64,000 nt of DNA from Agrobacterium fabrum str. C58. GTDB lineage: Bacteria; Pseudomonadota; Alphaproteobacteria; Rhizobiales; Rhizobiaceae. The translations under genes were made by a program, and so were the position numbers. The notes beneath the pieces were generated by a model, which worked only from the letters and a program-made list of their open reading frames with translations, did not search any database and was not told the DNA's origin. Shown here in pieces: positions 54,063 to 63,056 of this stretch; position 1 is the first letter of the stretch, and each line of letters starts with the position of its first letter. The stretch is taken from the NCBI RefSeq assembly GCF_000092025.1, contig NC_003062.2:2230001-2294000 (forward strand), given 5' to 3'.

Positions 54063-54839
54063 ATGCATCGGACAGTTATCGTGACAGGCTCCACAAGCGG
54101 CATCGGCCTTGGCATTGCGCAAAGATTTGCGCGGGAGGGCGCCAATATCGTGCTGAACGGTTTTGGCGACGACGACGAGATCGAAAAACTGCGCCTTCTG
54201 CTGGAAGCCGAAAGCGGCGGGCGGGTGCTTTACCATCCCGCCGATATGACGAAACCGGACGAGATCGCCGATCTCATCCAGTCCTCACACGAAAAACTCG
54301 GCTCGGTGGATGTGCTCATCAACAATGCCGGTATTCAGCACATCGCGCCCATCGAGGAGTTCCCGACGGAAAAATGGGACTGGATCATCGCCATCAATCT
54401 GACCAGTTCTTTTCACACCATGCGTGCCGCGATACCGCTGATGAAAAAGGCAGGCAAAGGCCGCATCATCAACATTTCCTCAGCCCACGGCCTTGTCGCC
54501 TCGCCGTTCAAATCGGCCTATGTGGCGGCCAAACACGGCATCATGGGCTTGACGAAAACGGCAGCGCTCGAACTTGCGCAAACGGGCGTCACCGTCAACG
54601 CCATCTGTCCCGGTTACGTGCTGACGCCGCTGGTGGAAAAGCAGATACCGGAAATGGCCAAGGTGCGCGGCATCAGCGAAGCGGCGGTGAAGAACGACGT
54701 GATGCTGGAATTGCAGGCGACCAAACAATTCGTCACCGTCGATGACGTCGCCGCCGCTGCGATATTTCTGGCAAGCGACGCCGCAAGCAACATCACCGGC
54801 ACCCATATTTCCGTAGACGGCGGCTGGACGGCACAATAA
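54063..54839 (+). CDS. bdhA: D-3-hydroxybutyrate dehydrogenase
   Basis: A 258-residue short-chain dehydrogenase: nucleotide motif TGSTSGIGLG (residues 8-17), NNAG, catalytic Ser in ISSAHGLVASP and Tyr-x3-Lys in AYVAAKHG. The C-terminal CPGYVLTPLVEKQIP and DGGWTAQ end are typical of D-3-hydroxybutyrate dehydrogenase, which oxidises 3-hydroxybutyrate from poly-3-hydroxybutyrate breakdown. ATG 54063 follows AGGGGAAAG. In Sinorhizobium bdhA is the first gene of a mixed bdhA-xdhA2-xdhB2 operon; the same order occurs here with a 137-base gap. Confidence 0.93.
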   Translation: MHRTVIVTGSTSGIGLGIAQRFAREGANIVLNGFGDDDEIEKLRLLLEAESGGRVLYHPADMTKPDEIADLIQSSHEKLGSVDVLINNAGIQHIAPIEEFPTEKWDWIIAINLTSSFHTMRAAIPLMKKAGKGRIINISSAHGLVASPFKSAYVAAKHGIMGLTKTAALELAQTGVTVNAICPGYVLTPLVEKQIPEMAKVRGISEAAVKNDVMLELQATKQFVTVDDVAAAAIFLASDAASNITGTHISVDGGWTAQ

Positions 54840-54976
54840 TTGCCGGATTTTCTTTCCGCTATGGAAACAATGAATTGCCAAAACGGAAATCGATATACGC
54901 GCAAGGGCGTGCATAGATACACAGAGATAATCACAAGAAACCGGTTCGGCAGCCGGACAAAAAAGCAGGGCATTGC

Positions 54977-56446
54977 ATGAAAGACGCGATCAGCTTCATC
55001 CTCAACAGCGAAACCATTTCGCTGAAGGATTTCGGACCGACGGACACGCTTCTCGATTACCTCCGCATCAGCAAGCGGTTGACCGGGACGAAGGAAGGCT
55101 GTGCGGAAGGTGACTGCGGCGCCTGCACGGTGTTGGTCGGGCGACTGCTTGATGGTTCGCTGCGGTATGAAAGCGTCAATGCCTGCATCCGTTTTCTGGG
55201 CTCGCTGCACGGCACCCATATCGTCACGGTGGAGCATCTGGCCGTCCGCGACGGCGCGCTGCATCCCGTGCAGCAGGCCATGGTGGATTTCCACGGCTCG
55301 CAATGCGGTTTCTGTACGCCGGGTTTCATTATGTCGCTTTATGGCCTGTGGCTATCAAGCGAAACCCCCGGCCGCGCCGACATCGAAAAGGCGCTGCAAG
55401 GCAATCTCTGTCGATGCACGGGTTATGAGCCGATCGTGAGGGCCGCCGAAAAAATCGCCGCGGCCCGTCCGAGTGCGCTGTTCGACCCGCTGCAACGGGA
55501 CCGCACCGATATCATGGCAAAGCTCTGGGCGGTCCGCGAAAACGAGACGATCATCGTCACCCACGGCGAGGATCGCAGCATCATTCCGGCAACGCTTTCC
55601 GATTTGACCGAAATTTACGCCGCTGAACCGAAGGCCACCATCGTCGCCGGTTCCACCGATGTCGGCCTGTGGGTGACGAAGCAGATGCGGGCACTGAACC
55701 CTGTCATCTTCATCAATAATCTCGGGGATTTGCAGACGATCACCGTGGGTGAAGACGGCATCACGCTGGGCGCCGGTGTCACCTACAGCCAGGCCTTCAA
55801 GACCATCGCAGAGCACTTCCCGCCGCTTGCCCGACTGTTCGACCGGCTGGGCGGTGAGCAGGTGCGCAATATGGGAACGATTGGCGGCAACATCGCCAAT
55901 GGCTCGCCCATCGGCGACACGCCACCGGCGCTGATCGCGCTGGGCGCGACGCTCACCCTGCGCTCGTCTTCCGGAGGCCGCAGCCTGCCGCTGGAAAGCT
56001 ATTTCATCGACTACGGCAAACAGGACCGGCTGAGCGGCGAATTCGTCGAAAAACTCTTCATTCCGTTCCAGAAGCCGGAAAGCCGTTACGCCGTCTACAA
56101 GATTTCCAAGCGGCGCGACGAAGATATCTCCGCGCTCTGCGCCGCCTTCAATCTGACGTTAGATGCCGAAGGCACCGTCGAAGACATCCTCATCGCCTTC
56201 GGCGGCATGGCCGGCACGCCAAAACGGGCAACGCATCTGGAAGCGGCGCTTCTCGGGAAAGAGTGGTCGCAGGAAACGATCGACGCCGCGCGCGATGCGC
56301 TGGATGAGGATTTCACCCCGCTGACGGATTGGCGTGCAACCGCCGAATATCGCCAGTTGACGGCGAAGAACCTGCTGACACGATTCTTCCTGGAGACATC
56401 AGGGGAAAAGCAGGAACTCAGCCGTTTCTCGCTGGAGGAGGCGTGA
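54977..56446 (+). CDS. xdhA: xanthine dehydrogenase small subunit XdhA (Fe-S and FAD domains)
   Basis: The 489-residue subunit carries two [2Fe-2S] domains: Cys42, Cys47, Cys50 and Cys70 (KEGCAEGDCGAC, NACIRF) and Cys110, Cys113, Cys145 and Cys147 (GSQCGFCTPGF, QGNLCRCTGY). An FAD domain follows, with AGSTDVGLW and VRNMGTIGGNIANGSPIGD. Together with XdhB it oxidises hypoxanthine and xanthine to urate. The ATG follows a modest ribosome site (GCAGGGC), 137 bases after bdhA. Confidence 0.96.
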   Translation: MKDAISFILNSETISLKDFGPTDTLLDYLRISKRLTGTKEGCAEGDCGACTVLVGRLLDGSLRYESVNACIRFLGSLHGTHIVTVEHLAVRDGALHPVQQAMVDFHGSQCGFCTPGFIMSLYGLWLSSETPGRADIEKALQGNLCRCTGYEPIVRAAEKIAAARPSALFDPLQRDRTDIMAKLWAVRENETIIVTHGEDRSIIPATLSDLTEIYAAEPKATIVAGSTDVGLWVTKQMRALNPVIFINNLGDLQTITVGEDGITLGAGVTYSQAFKTIAEHFPPLARLFDRLGGEQVRNMGTIGGNIANGSPIGDTPPALIALGATLTLRSSSGGRSLPLESYFIDYGKQDRLSGEFVEKLFIPFQKPESRYAVYKISKRRDEDISALCAAFNLTLDAEGTVEDILIAFGGMAGTPKRATHLEAALLGKEWSQETIDAARDALDEDFTPLTDWRATAEYRQLTAKNLLTRFFLETSGEKQELSRFSLEEA

Positions 56447-56472
56447 TGATGGCGATGGCGAAACCCGCACCC

Positions 56473-56592
56473 TCCCTCATTCCTGTGCTTGTCACAGGAA
56501 TCCAGCCGACGCGCGTCTGCGCGGCCAAAGACTCTTTTCAGCCCAAAGACTTGGGCTGGCTGGATTCCTGTGACAAGCACAGGAATGAGGGA
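56473..56592. repeat. 120-bp palindromic intergenic element, copy 2
   Basis: The arms 56473-56507 and 56558-56592 are perfect 35-bp inverted repeats, with the same internal hairpin as copy 1 at 41896-42015. It sits in the 194-base gap between xdhA and xdhB, so the operon transcript would carry a very stable hairpin. Confidence 0.9.
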
Positions 56593-56640
56593 CTGTTATC
56601 GCTGTCATATGCCGTAATTCACCAAGAAGGAGCTTGAACC

Positions 56641-58980
56641 ATGGACACTACAAGCTTCGACAAGACCAAGACCGAAATCGACGGCCCGATGCACACGTCG
56701 CTCCGGCACGATTCCGCGCATAAGCATGTGACCGGCAGTGCCGAATATATCGATGACATTCCCGAACCCGCCGGCCTCGTCCACGGCGCACTCGGCCTTG
56801 CCGACCGTGCCCATGCTGAAATCGTTTCGATGGACCTCTCCGAAGTGGAAGCTACACCGGGCGTGCTGTGGGTGATGGTGGGCAAGGATGTGCCCGGCGA
56901 AAACGATGTCTCGTCCGGCGGTCGTCACGACGAGCCGCTGCTAGCCGAAACGAAGGTTGAATTCCACGGCCAGCCGATCTTTGCGGTGTTTGCCGAAACC
57001 CGCGATATCGCCAGAAAGGCCGCGCGCAAGGCAAAGATCACTTACAGAGACCTGCCGCATTTCACCGATATCGACACCGCGATTGAAAATGGCGGCGCGC
57101 TCGTCATCGATCCGATGACGCTGAAACGCGGCGATGCCAAGATTGAAATGGATGTCGCGCCCCGCCGCCTGACCGGCACGATGCGGATCGGCGGGCAGGA
57201 GCATTTTTATCTCGAAAGCCACATCGCCATGGCCGTGCCGGGTGAGGATGACGAGGTGACGCTGTGGAGCTCCACTCAGCATCCCAGCGAAATCCAGCAT
57301 ATCGTCAGCCACATTCTGCAGGTGCCGTCCAACGCCGTCACTGTACAGGTGCGCCGCATGGGCGGCGGCTTCGGCGGCAAGGAAACCCAGGGCAACCAGT
57401 TTGCAGCACTCTGCGCCATCGCCGCCAAGAAGCTGAACCGGGCCGTGAAAATCCGTCCCGACCGCGACGAGGACATGACGGCCACCGGCAAGCGCCATGA
57501 TTTCCGTGTCGATTACGAACTTGGTTTCGATGAGGAAGGCCGCATCCACGCTGTCGACGCCACCTATGCGGCACGCTGCGGTTTTTCCTCCGACCTGTCC
57601 GGCCCGGTGACGGACCGCGCGCTGTTCCATGCCGATTCCAGCTATTTCTATCCGCATGTGCACCTGACTTCGCGACCGCTGAAAACCCACACGGTCTCCA
57701 ACACCGCCTTTCGCGGCTTCGGTGGCCCGCAGGGCATGCTGGGGGCCGAACGGTTCATCGAGGAAATCGCCTATGCGGTCGGCAAGGACCCGCTCGATAT
57801 CCGCAAACTGAACTTTTACGGCGAGACCGGCTCGGGCCGCACCACGACGCCCTATCATCAGGAGGTCGAGGACAACATCATCGCCCGCGTCGTCGAGGAA
57901 CTTGAGACATCCAGCGACTATCGCGCCCGACGCGAGGCGATCATCGAATTCAACAGGACCAGCCCGATCATCCGCAAGGGCATCGCGCTCACTCCGGTGA
58001 AATTCGGCATCTCCTTCACCATGACCGCCTTCAACCAGGCGGGCGCGCTGGTGCATATCTACAATGACGGATCGATCCACCTGAACCACGGCGGCACTGA
58101 AATGGGCCAGGGCCTCTACACCAAGGTGGCGCAGGTGGTGGCCGATGCCTTCCAGGTGGATATCGGCCGGGTGAAGATAACGGCAACGACCACGGGCAAG
58201 GTGCCGAATACTTCGGCCACCGCCGCCTCATCCGGCACGGACCTGAACGGCATGGCCGCCTATGACGCCGCCCGTCAGATCCGCGAAAGGCTGGTGAAGT
58301 TCGCCGCTGAAAACTGGAATGTGCCGGAAGAAGAAGTGGTCTTCCTGCCGAACCGGGTGCGCATCGGACTTGAGGAAATCGCCTTCAACGATTTCATCAA
58401 GAAGGCATATTTCGCCCGCGTGCAGCTTTCCGCCGCCGGTTTTTACAAGACGCCGAAAATCCACTGGGACCGCGCCGCCGGCCGTGGCACGCCGTTTTAT
58501 TATTTCGCCTATGGCGCGGCCTGTTCGGAAGTGTCGATCGATACGCTGACCGGCGAATATATGATGGAACGCACCGATATCCTCCACGATGTCGGCAAGT
58601 CGCTGAACCCGGCCATCGACATCGGCCAGATCGAAGGCGCCTTCGTGCAGGGCATGGGCTGGCTGACGACGGAGGAATTATGGTGGGACGGCAAGGGGCG
58701 GCTGCGCACCCACGCGCCCTCCACCTACAAGATCCCGCTCGCCTCCGATCGGCCGAAGAGCTTCAACGTCAAGCTGGCGGAATGGGCGGAAAATGCGGAA
58801 CCCACCATCGGCCGCTCCAAGGCGGTCGGCGAACCGCCCTTCATGCTGGCGATCTCGGTTCTCGAAGCGCTCTCCATGGCGGTCGCCTCCGTCGCCGATT
58901 ACAAGGTCTGCCCGCGTCTCGATGCGCCGGCCACACCCGAACGGGTTTTGATGGCGGTGGAACGGTTGAAAAAGGTGTGA
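56641..58980 (+). CDS. xdhB: xanthine dehydrogenase large molybdopterin subunit XdhB
   Basis: The 779-residue subunit contains the molybdenum-cofactor motifs GGGFGGKETQGNQ (with the Gln that contacts the Mo ligand), the substrate-positioning Arg in NTAFRGFGGPQGM, and the catalytic base Glu in KAVGEPPFML near the C-terminus. It is the catalytic half of the heterotetramer with XdhA. The start at 56641 follows AAGGAG. The 194-base gap from xdhA holds the palindrome; the next gene, xdhC, begins 14 bases after its stop. Confidence 0.97.
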   Translation: MDTTSFDKTKTEIDGPMHTSLRHDSAHKHVTGSAEYIDDIPEPAGLVHGALGLADRAHAEIVSMDLSEVEATPGVLWVMVGKDVPGENDVSSGGRHDEPLLAETKVEFHGQPIFAVFAETRDIARKAARKAKITYRDLPHFTDIDTAIENGGALVIDPMTLKRGDAKIEMDVAPRRLTGTMRIGGQEHFYLESHIAMAVPGEDDEVTLWSSTQHPSEIQHIVSHILQVPSNAVTVQVRRMGGGFGGKETQGNQFAALCAIAAKKLNRAVKIRPDRDEDMTATGKRHDFRVDYELGFDEEGRIHAVDATYAARCGFSSDLSGPVTDRALFHADSSYFYPHVHLTSRPLKTHTVSNTAFRGFGGPQGMLGAERFIEEIAYAVGKDPLDIRKLNFYGETGSGRTTTPYHQEVEDNIIARVVEELETSSDYRARREAIIEFNRTSPIIRKGIALTPVKFGISFTMTAFNQAGALVHIYNDGSIHLNHGGTEMGQGLYTKVAQVVADAFQVDIGRVKITATTTGKVPNTSATAASSGTDLNGMAAYDAARQIRERLVKFAAENWNVPEEEVVFLPNRVRIGLEEIAFNDFIKKAYFARVQLSAAGFYKTPKIHWDRAAGRGTPFYYFAYGAACSEVSIDTLTGEYMMERTDILHDVGKSLNPAIDIGQIEGAFVQGMGWLTTEELWWDGKGRLRTHAPSTYKIPLASDRPKSFNVKLAEWAENAEPTIGRSKAVGEPPFMLAISVLEALSMAVASVADYKVCPRLDAPATPERVLMAVERLKKV

Positions 58981-58994
58981 GAGGGCCAGCGCCA

Positions 58995-59849
58995 ATGCCT
59001 GACACCTCCTTATCCACTTTCCTCGCCCGCCCCGCCCCCACAATCCTCGTGGAAATCGAGGCGGTGAAAGGCTCATCACCTCGTGAGGCTGGCACCTTCA
59101 TGCTGGTCAGCCAAGAAGCCCTCTGGGAAACCATCGGCGGCGGGCAATTCGAATATATGGCGATAGACCACGCTCGCGCCATGCTGCGCACAGGGGCTGC
59201 CGAAGACCGCATGGATATTCCGCTTGGGCCGGAAATCGGCCAATGCTGCGGCGGGCGGACCCTCATCCGCTTCCGGCTGATAACGGCGGAGATCGCGGCC
59301 ACTCTCGAGGCAAGGCTGAAGGGCGAAGCCGAACAACAACCAGCTGTGTTCATTTTCGGAGCAGGTCATGTCGGCAAGGCGCTGGCAGATGCCCTGTCGC
59401 TGTTACCGCTGACCCTGAAGGTGGTGGAAACACGTGAAAGCGAGTTGCGCGACATTCCGGCAGGCATCGCATCCATCCTCACGCCCATGCCGGAAGCGTT
59501 CGTTCAAAAAATCCCAGCAAATGGCGCGGCCATCATCGTCACCCACGACCATGCACTCGATTTCCTGATTGCAAAGGAGGCGCTCGCCCGCGACGATCTC
59601 GCTTATGTCGGGATGATCGGCTCGAAGACCAAACGCGCCACCTTCGCCCACTGGCTGGAACGGGAAGGAGAGCCGCCTTCCCGCCTTGCAAAGCTCACGC
59701 TGCCCATCGGCGGCACGGGCGTCAGGGACAAGCGTCCCGCCGTCATAGCGGCCCTTGTGGCAGCCGAGTTGCTGCAAGCATTTTCCGTTGCCGAAACCCG
59801 TCGCAGCGAAAATCGACACGACCATCCTCAAGGCCAAGATCGCGCCTGA
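58995..59849 (+). CDS. xdhC: XdhC, molybdenum-cofactor insertion/maturation chaperone
   Basis: The 284-residue protein has the N-terminal XdhC domain (VEAVKGSSPREAGTFMLVS, IGGGQFEY, GQCCGGRTLIRF with a Cys pair) and a Rossmann-like C-terminal domain (FIFGAGHVGKALADALSLLP, YVGMIGSKTKRATF, RLTLPIGGTGVRDKRP-like). XdhC binds and protects sulfurated molybdenum cofactor and passes it to XdhB. It ends with a basic tail that overlaps a short antisense gene by 107 bases. Confidence 0.93.
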   Translation: MPDTSLSTFLARPAPTILVEIEAVKGSSPREAGTFMLVSQEALWETIGGGQFEYMAIDHARAMLRTGAAEDRMDIPLGPEIGQCCGGRTLIRFRLITAEIAATLEARLKGEAEQQPAVFIFGAGHVGKALADALSLLPLTLKVVETRESELRDIPAGIASILTPMPEAFVQKIPANGAAIIVTHDHALDFLIAKEALARDDLAYVGMIGSKTKRATFAHWLEREGEPPSRLAKLTLPIGGTGVRDKRPAVIAALVAAELLQAFSVAETRRSENRHDHPQGQDRA

Positions 59850-59970
59850 GCCCGTCCGGCAGGCTTTCGTCCGCCAGATTGTCCGGTGCCAGGCTTTCCC
59901 GGGTAAATCGTTCCGCTGTTCGCAGACCCGCACGCAGGCGGGACCACGCGCGCAAAAGTGCTGTGCGCAT
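59743..59970 (-). CDS. short DUF1127-like protein, antisense overlap with xdhC
   Basis: A 75-residue frame from ATG 59970, with an ideal GGAG 6 bases upstream, encodes MRTALLRAWSRLRAGL followed by LPDGLRRDLGLEDGRVDF. That end resembles the DUF1127 pattern (L-x-D-x-L-x-D-x-G-h), although the match is loose. The last third lies antisense to the xdhC end. It is divergent from the LysR gene (117 bases apart). Its reality rests on the ribosome site and the recognisable C-terminal motif; I would treat it as probable but unproven. Confidence 0.5.
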   Translation of the reverse strand: MRTALLRAWSRLRAGLRTAERFTRESLAPDNLADESLPDGLRRDLGLEDGRVDFRCDGFRQRKMLAATRLPQGPL

Positions 59971-60086
59971 GTTCGTCTCCATTCAAAAATGTCAGAAGCT
60001 CAGTTGATGAATTGGGCTAAAAATGCTCTGGTTTCGGGAGAAAAACCAATGAAACCTTTGGCGACTAGCATAAAGAGAACTTATCC

Positions 60087-61016
60087 ATGAAGATGTCTCG
60101 CCAGTTCCCTCTGAATGCGCTGCGCGTCTTCGATGCCGCCGCCAGGCACCTGAGTTTCACCAAGGCGGGTGAAGAGCTGGGCATGACGCAGACCGCGGTG
60201 AGTTACCAGGTGAAGCTCTTGGAGGAGAATATCGGTGAGCCGCTCTTCATCCGCAAAGCGCGCCAGGTTCAGCTGACCGAGGCCGGGCAGAAACTGGCGC
60301 CTAAAGTGGCGGAAGCCTTCCACAGCCTGCGGGAGGCCGTCGACAATGTGCGCGACACATCCGACACCACCCTGACCATCCATTCCACCGCCACTTTCGC
60401 ATCGCGCTGGCTGTCGCGGCATCTCGGCGCTTTCCAGCTTGAACATCCCTCGATCGCGGTGCGGCTCGATACATCAAGCGCATTGATCGATTTTTCCCAG
60501 TCGGACTGCGATGTCGCCATTCGCTGGAGCCGCGACGATGGCAAGGGGCTGGCCTATCATCAATTGCTGCGCGGCGTTTATACGCCGATGCTGCATCCGA
60601 GCCTCGCCGAGAGCATCGGCGGATTGCACAGGCCGGAAGATCTGCTGCGCCTGCGCATCATCGATCCCGGCGACATATGGTGGAGCCAGTGGTTTCGTGA
60701 GGTGGGCGTCGAAAATCCGGGCCTTGACCGTTATCCACGCAGCCGCCTGAATGTGCAGGCCTTCGAAGCCGCCGCGGCAATCGCCAATCAGGGGGTGGCC
60801 ATGCTCACCCCGGAGCTTTATGCCGACGAGATCGCGCTCGGCCGCCTTTACCAGCCATTCGAGCACCTCAGCAGCGAAGGCAAGAACTACTGGCTGGTCT
60901 ATCCGGAAAACCGCAGGAACATTCGCAAGATAAAACTGTTTCGCGACTGGATATTGAAGCGCATAGAGGAAAGCCGGCCGCAGCAGCAGCCTCAATATCC
61001 CATATCAGGCGCATAA
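60087..61016 (+). CDS. LysR-family regulator, GcvA/TrpI-like
   Basis: The 309-residue protein has the LysR helix-turn-helix (FPLNALRVFDAAARHLSFTKAG-type start, then GMTQTAVSYQVKLLEE) and an effector domain. The N-terminal RVFDAAARHLSF motif places it near GcvA/TrpI/AmpR-type regulators. No target is certain; the adjacent xanthine dehydrogenase and urate oxidase genes are possible targets. Its 3' end overlaps the convergent small secreted protein gene by 25 bases. Confidence 0.9.
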   Translation: MKMSRQFPLNALRVFDAAARHLSFTKAGEELGMTQTAVSYQVKLLEENIGEPLFIRKARQVQLTEAGQKLAPKVAEAFHSLREAVDNVRDTSDTTLTIHSTATFASRWLSRHLGAFQLEHPSIAVRLDTSSALIDFSQSDCDVAIRWSRDDGKGLAYHQLLRGVYTPMLHPSLAESIGGLHRPEDLLRLRIIDPGDIWWSQWFREVGVENPGLDRYPRSRLNVQAFEAAAAIANQGVAMLTPELYADEIALGRLYQPFEHLSSEGKNYWLVYPENRRNIRKIKLFRDWILKRIEESRPQQQPQYPISGA

Positions 61017-61330
61017 AAGCAGCGCGGCGTATCCTCGTCCGGAAACAGACAGAGATGATATTCACCATCTTCGGACCGCCTTGCCTCGCTCTGCGACCAG
61101 CTGAAGACATGGCGCCGCGTCACCAGCCGATGATCGCCGGGCGCAAGCGAGACCTCGTAGCCATCGGGCGTGACACGAACGCTACGCGTCGGGATCATCT
61201 GGCAGTCGCCGGTTTCGGCATCGCCATTGCAACAATAGCTCTCATATTTGAACCCCTTGTGGGATTCATGGGCAGGCGCCGTGGCGCTGAACGCCAGAAG
61301 CAGAAAGAGGACCGTCAGAACAAGGCGCAT
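60992..61330 (-). CDS. small secreted Cys-containing hypothetical protein
   Basis: From ATG 61330 (MRLVLTVLFLLLAFSA, after GGAG at a 9-base spacing) the 112-residue protein has a clear signal peptide ending TAPAHE. The mature part has five Cys (YCCNGDAETGDC, YHLCLF, PRCFY) and a CC pair, suggesting disulfides in the periplasm. No family is recognised. It converges with the LysR gene by 25 bases of overlap. Confidence 0.7.
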   Translation of the reverse strand: MRLVLTVLFLLLAFSATAPAHESHKGFKYESYCCNGDAETGDCQMIPTRSVRVTPDGYEVSLAPGDHRLVTRRHVFSWSQSEARRSEDGEYHLCLFPDEDTPRCFYAPDMGY

Positions 61331-61680
61331 CGGCATGGTCTCCGTTGAAAACAACGGCGGCTGCCGGAAGGTCATTGCGTCCCTTTATTCAAAATTTCAC
61401 ACATAACCCGCACCCGGACACAACGGTACCGGGAACTGCAACACCTGCTCCCTGATCTGCCCCACCCCAGGGTTTGCAGCGCCCGCCTTCGGAATAACCG
61501 CCAGCGAAACATGTCATTGGGAGCCTTAAAGCCCCGCAGCCCTATATTTTAGCACATCGCCAGACTGCCAACAGGATAATAGCTGAGTCGCGTTAGCCAG
61601 CTAAGCACAAACTATGAGGCAGGAAGTGCGCATTACAACTTTACCGGGCCTACCGCAGTACCTTTGCAGCCCGAACCAGG
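61331..61680. other. intergenic region upstream of puuD
   Basis: About 350 bases of non-coding DNA. I see no frame with a ribosome site. The operator-like palindromes at 61681-61713 lie at its right edge. Confidence 0.4.
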
Positions 61681-61713
61681 TTGTGGACACAAGGCGATCG
61701 GATTGTGAACAAT
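61681..61713. promoter_or_regulatory. tandem operator-like palindromes upstream of puuD
   Basis: TTGTG-GA-CACAA (61681-61692) and ATTGT-GA-ACAAT (61702-61713) are each perfect 5-2-5 inverted repeats. Their centres are 21 bases apart, two helical turns, so they sit on the same DNA face, about 80 bases before the puuD ATG. The regulator is unknown. Confidence 0.55.
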
Positions 61714-61793
61714 CGCTTCCCCATCGCTGCTTTTCCCTTTCCTAACGGTCAAATTTCTCGCAAGGTGCGATGCACAAGGATCAGGGGAACCGC

Positions 61794-63052
61794 ATGTACG
61801 AATACGCCATTGCGTGGGAATGGATGGCCTTTGCCGTCCGCTGGCTCCACGTCATCACCGCCATCGCCTGGATCGGCTCATCCTTTTATTTCATCGCGCT
61901 CGATCTCGGGCTGGTCAAACGCCCGGATATGCCGCCAGGCGTCTATGGCGAGGAGTGGCAGGTGCATGGCGGCGGCTTTTACCACATCCAGAAATATCTG
62001 GTCGCTCCAGCCCGCATGCCCGAGCACCTGACATGGTTCAAATGGGAAAGCTATGTCACCTGGCTTTCCGGCTTCGCCATGCTCTGCATCGTTTATTACG
62101 GCGGCGCGGACCTTTTCCTCATCGACCATTCGGTGCTTGATCTCACCCAGTTCCAGGCCATCTGTCTGTCATTGGCCTCGCTCGCCATCGGCTGGCTGTT
62201 TTACGATTTCCTTTGCAAATCACCGCTCGGCAACAATACCTGGGGCCTGATGATCGTGCTCTATGTCGCGCTGGTGGCGATGGCATGGGGTTATACGCAG
62301 GTTTTCACCGGCCGCGCCGCCTTCCTGCATCTCGGCGCCTTCACCGCCACCATCATGTCGGCGAACGTATTCTTCATCATCATCCCCAACCAGAAGATCG
62401 TCGTGGCCGACCTGATCGCCGGGCGCACGCCCGACCCGAAATATGGCCGCATCGCCAAGCAGCGCTCATTGCACAACAACTACCTGACGCTGCCCGTCAT
62501 CTTCTTCATGCTGTCGAACCATTACCCGCTGGCCTTTGCGACGCAATTCAACTGGATCATCGCAGCGCTTGTCTTCCTGATGGGCGTCACCATCCGCCAC
62601 TGGTTCAACACAACCCATGCCCGCAAGGGCAAGCCGACATGGACCTGGCTTGCGACCGCCCTCATCTTCATCGTCATCATGTGGCTTTCCACCGTGCCGA
62701 AGGTGCTGACCGGGGAAGAGGAACAGAAGGCCGCCACTCTCTCCCCCATGCAGCAGCAATTCGTCAGCGACGCCCATTTCACCAAGGCCCGCGATGTGGT
62801 TCAGGGCCGCTGTTCCATGTGCCACGCGGCCGAGCCGGTGTGGGAAGGCGTGCCCTTCACGCCAAAATCCGTGAAGCTGGAAACCGATGAACAGATCGCC
62901 GCCCATGCGCGCGAAATCTATTTGCAAGCCGGCCGCAGCCATGCCATGCCTCCCGGCAACATCACCGCCATCACCCCGGATGAGCGCAAGGTGCTGACCG
63001 CCTGGTACGAAAGCGCGGTTTCCGGGGCCGGAAAAGCCGAAGGAAAGACTGA

Positions 63053-63056
<4 letters not shown>
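61794..63056 (+). CDS. puuD: PuuD membrane urate oxidase with C-terminal cytochrome c domain
   Basis: The 420-residue protein has about eight membrane helices in a DUF989 domain and a periplasmic cytochrome c domain with the heme motif CSMCH at residues 340-344 and a likely axial Met in HAMPPGN. It belongs to PuuD, recalled as a cytochrome c-dependent urate hydroxylase first characterised in Agrobacterium. It would convert urate to 5-hydroxyisourate without hydrogen peroxide. The ATG at 61794 follows AGGGGAA. The stop overlaps the guaD start by 4 bases. Confidence 0.94.

Noticed and set aside
56941..58089. 382-residue minus-strand frame over xdhB
   Set aside because: Antisense shadow of xdhB, which carries all molybdopterin motifs.
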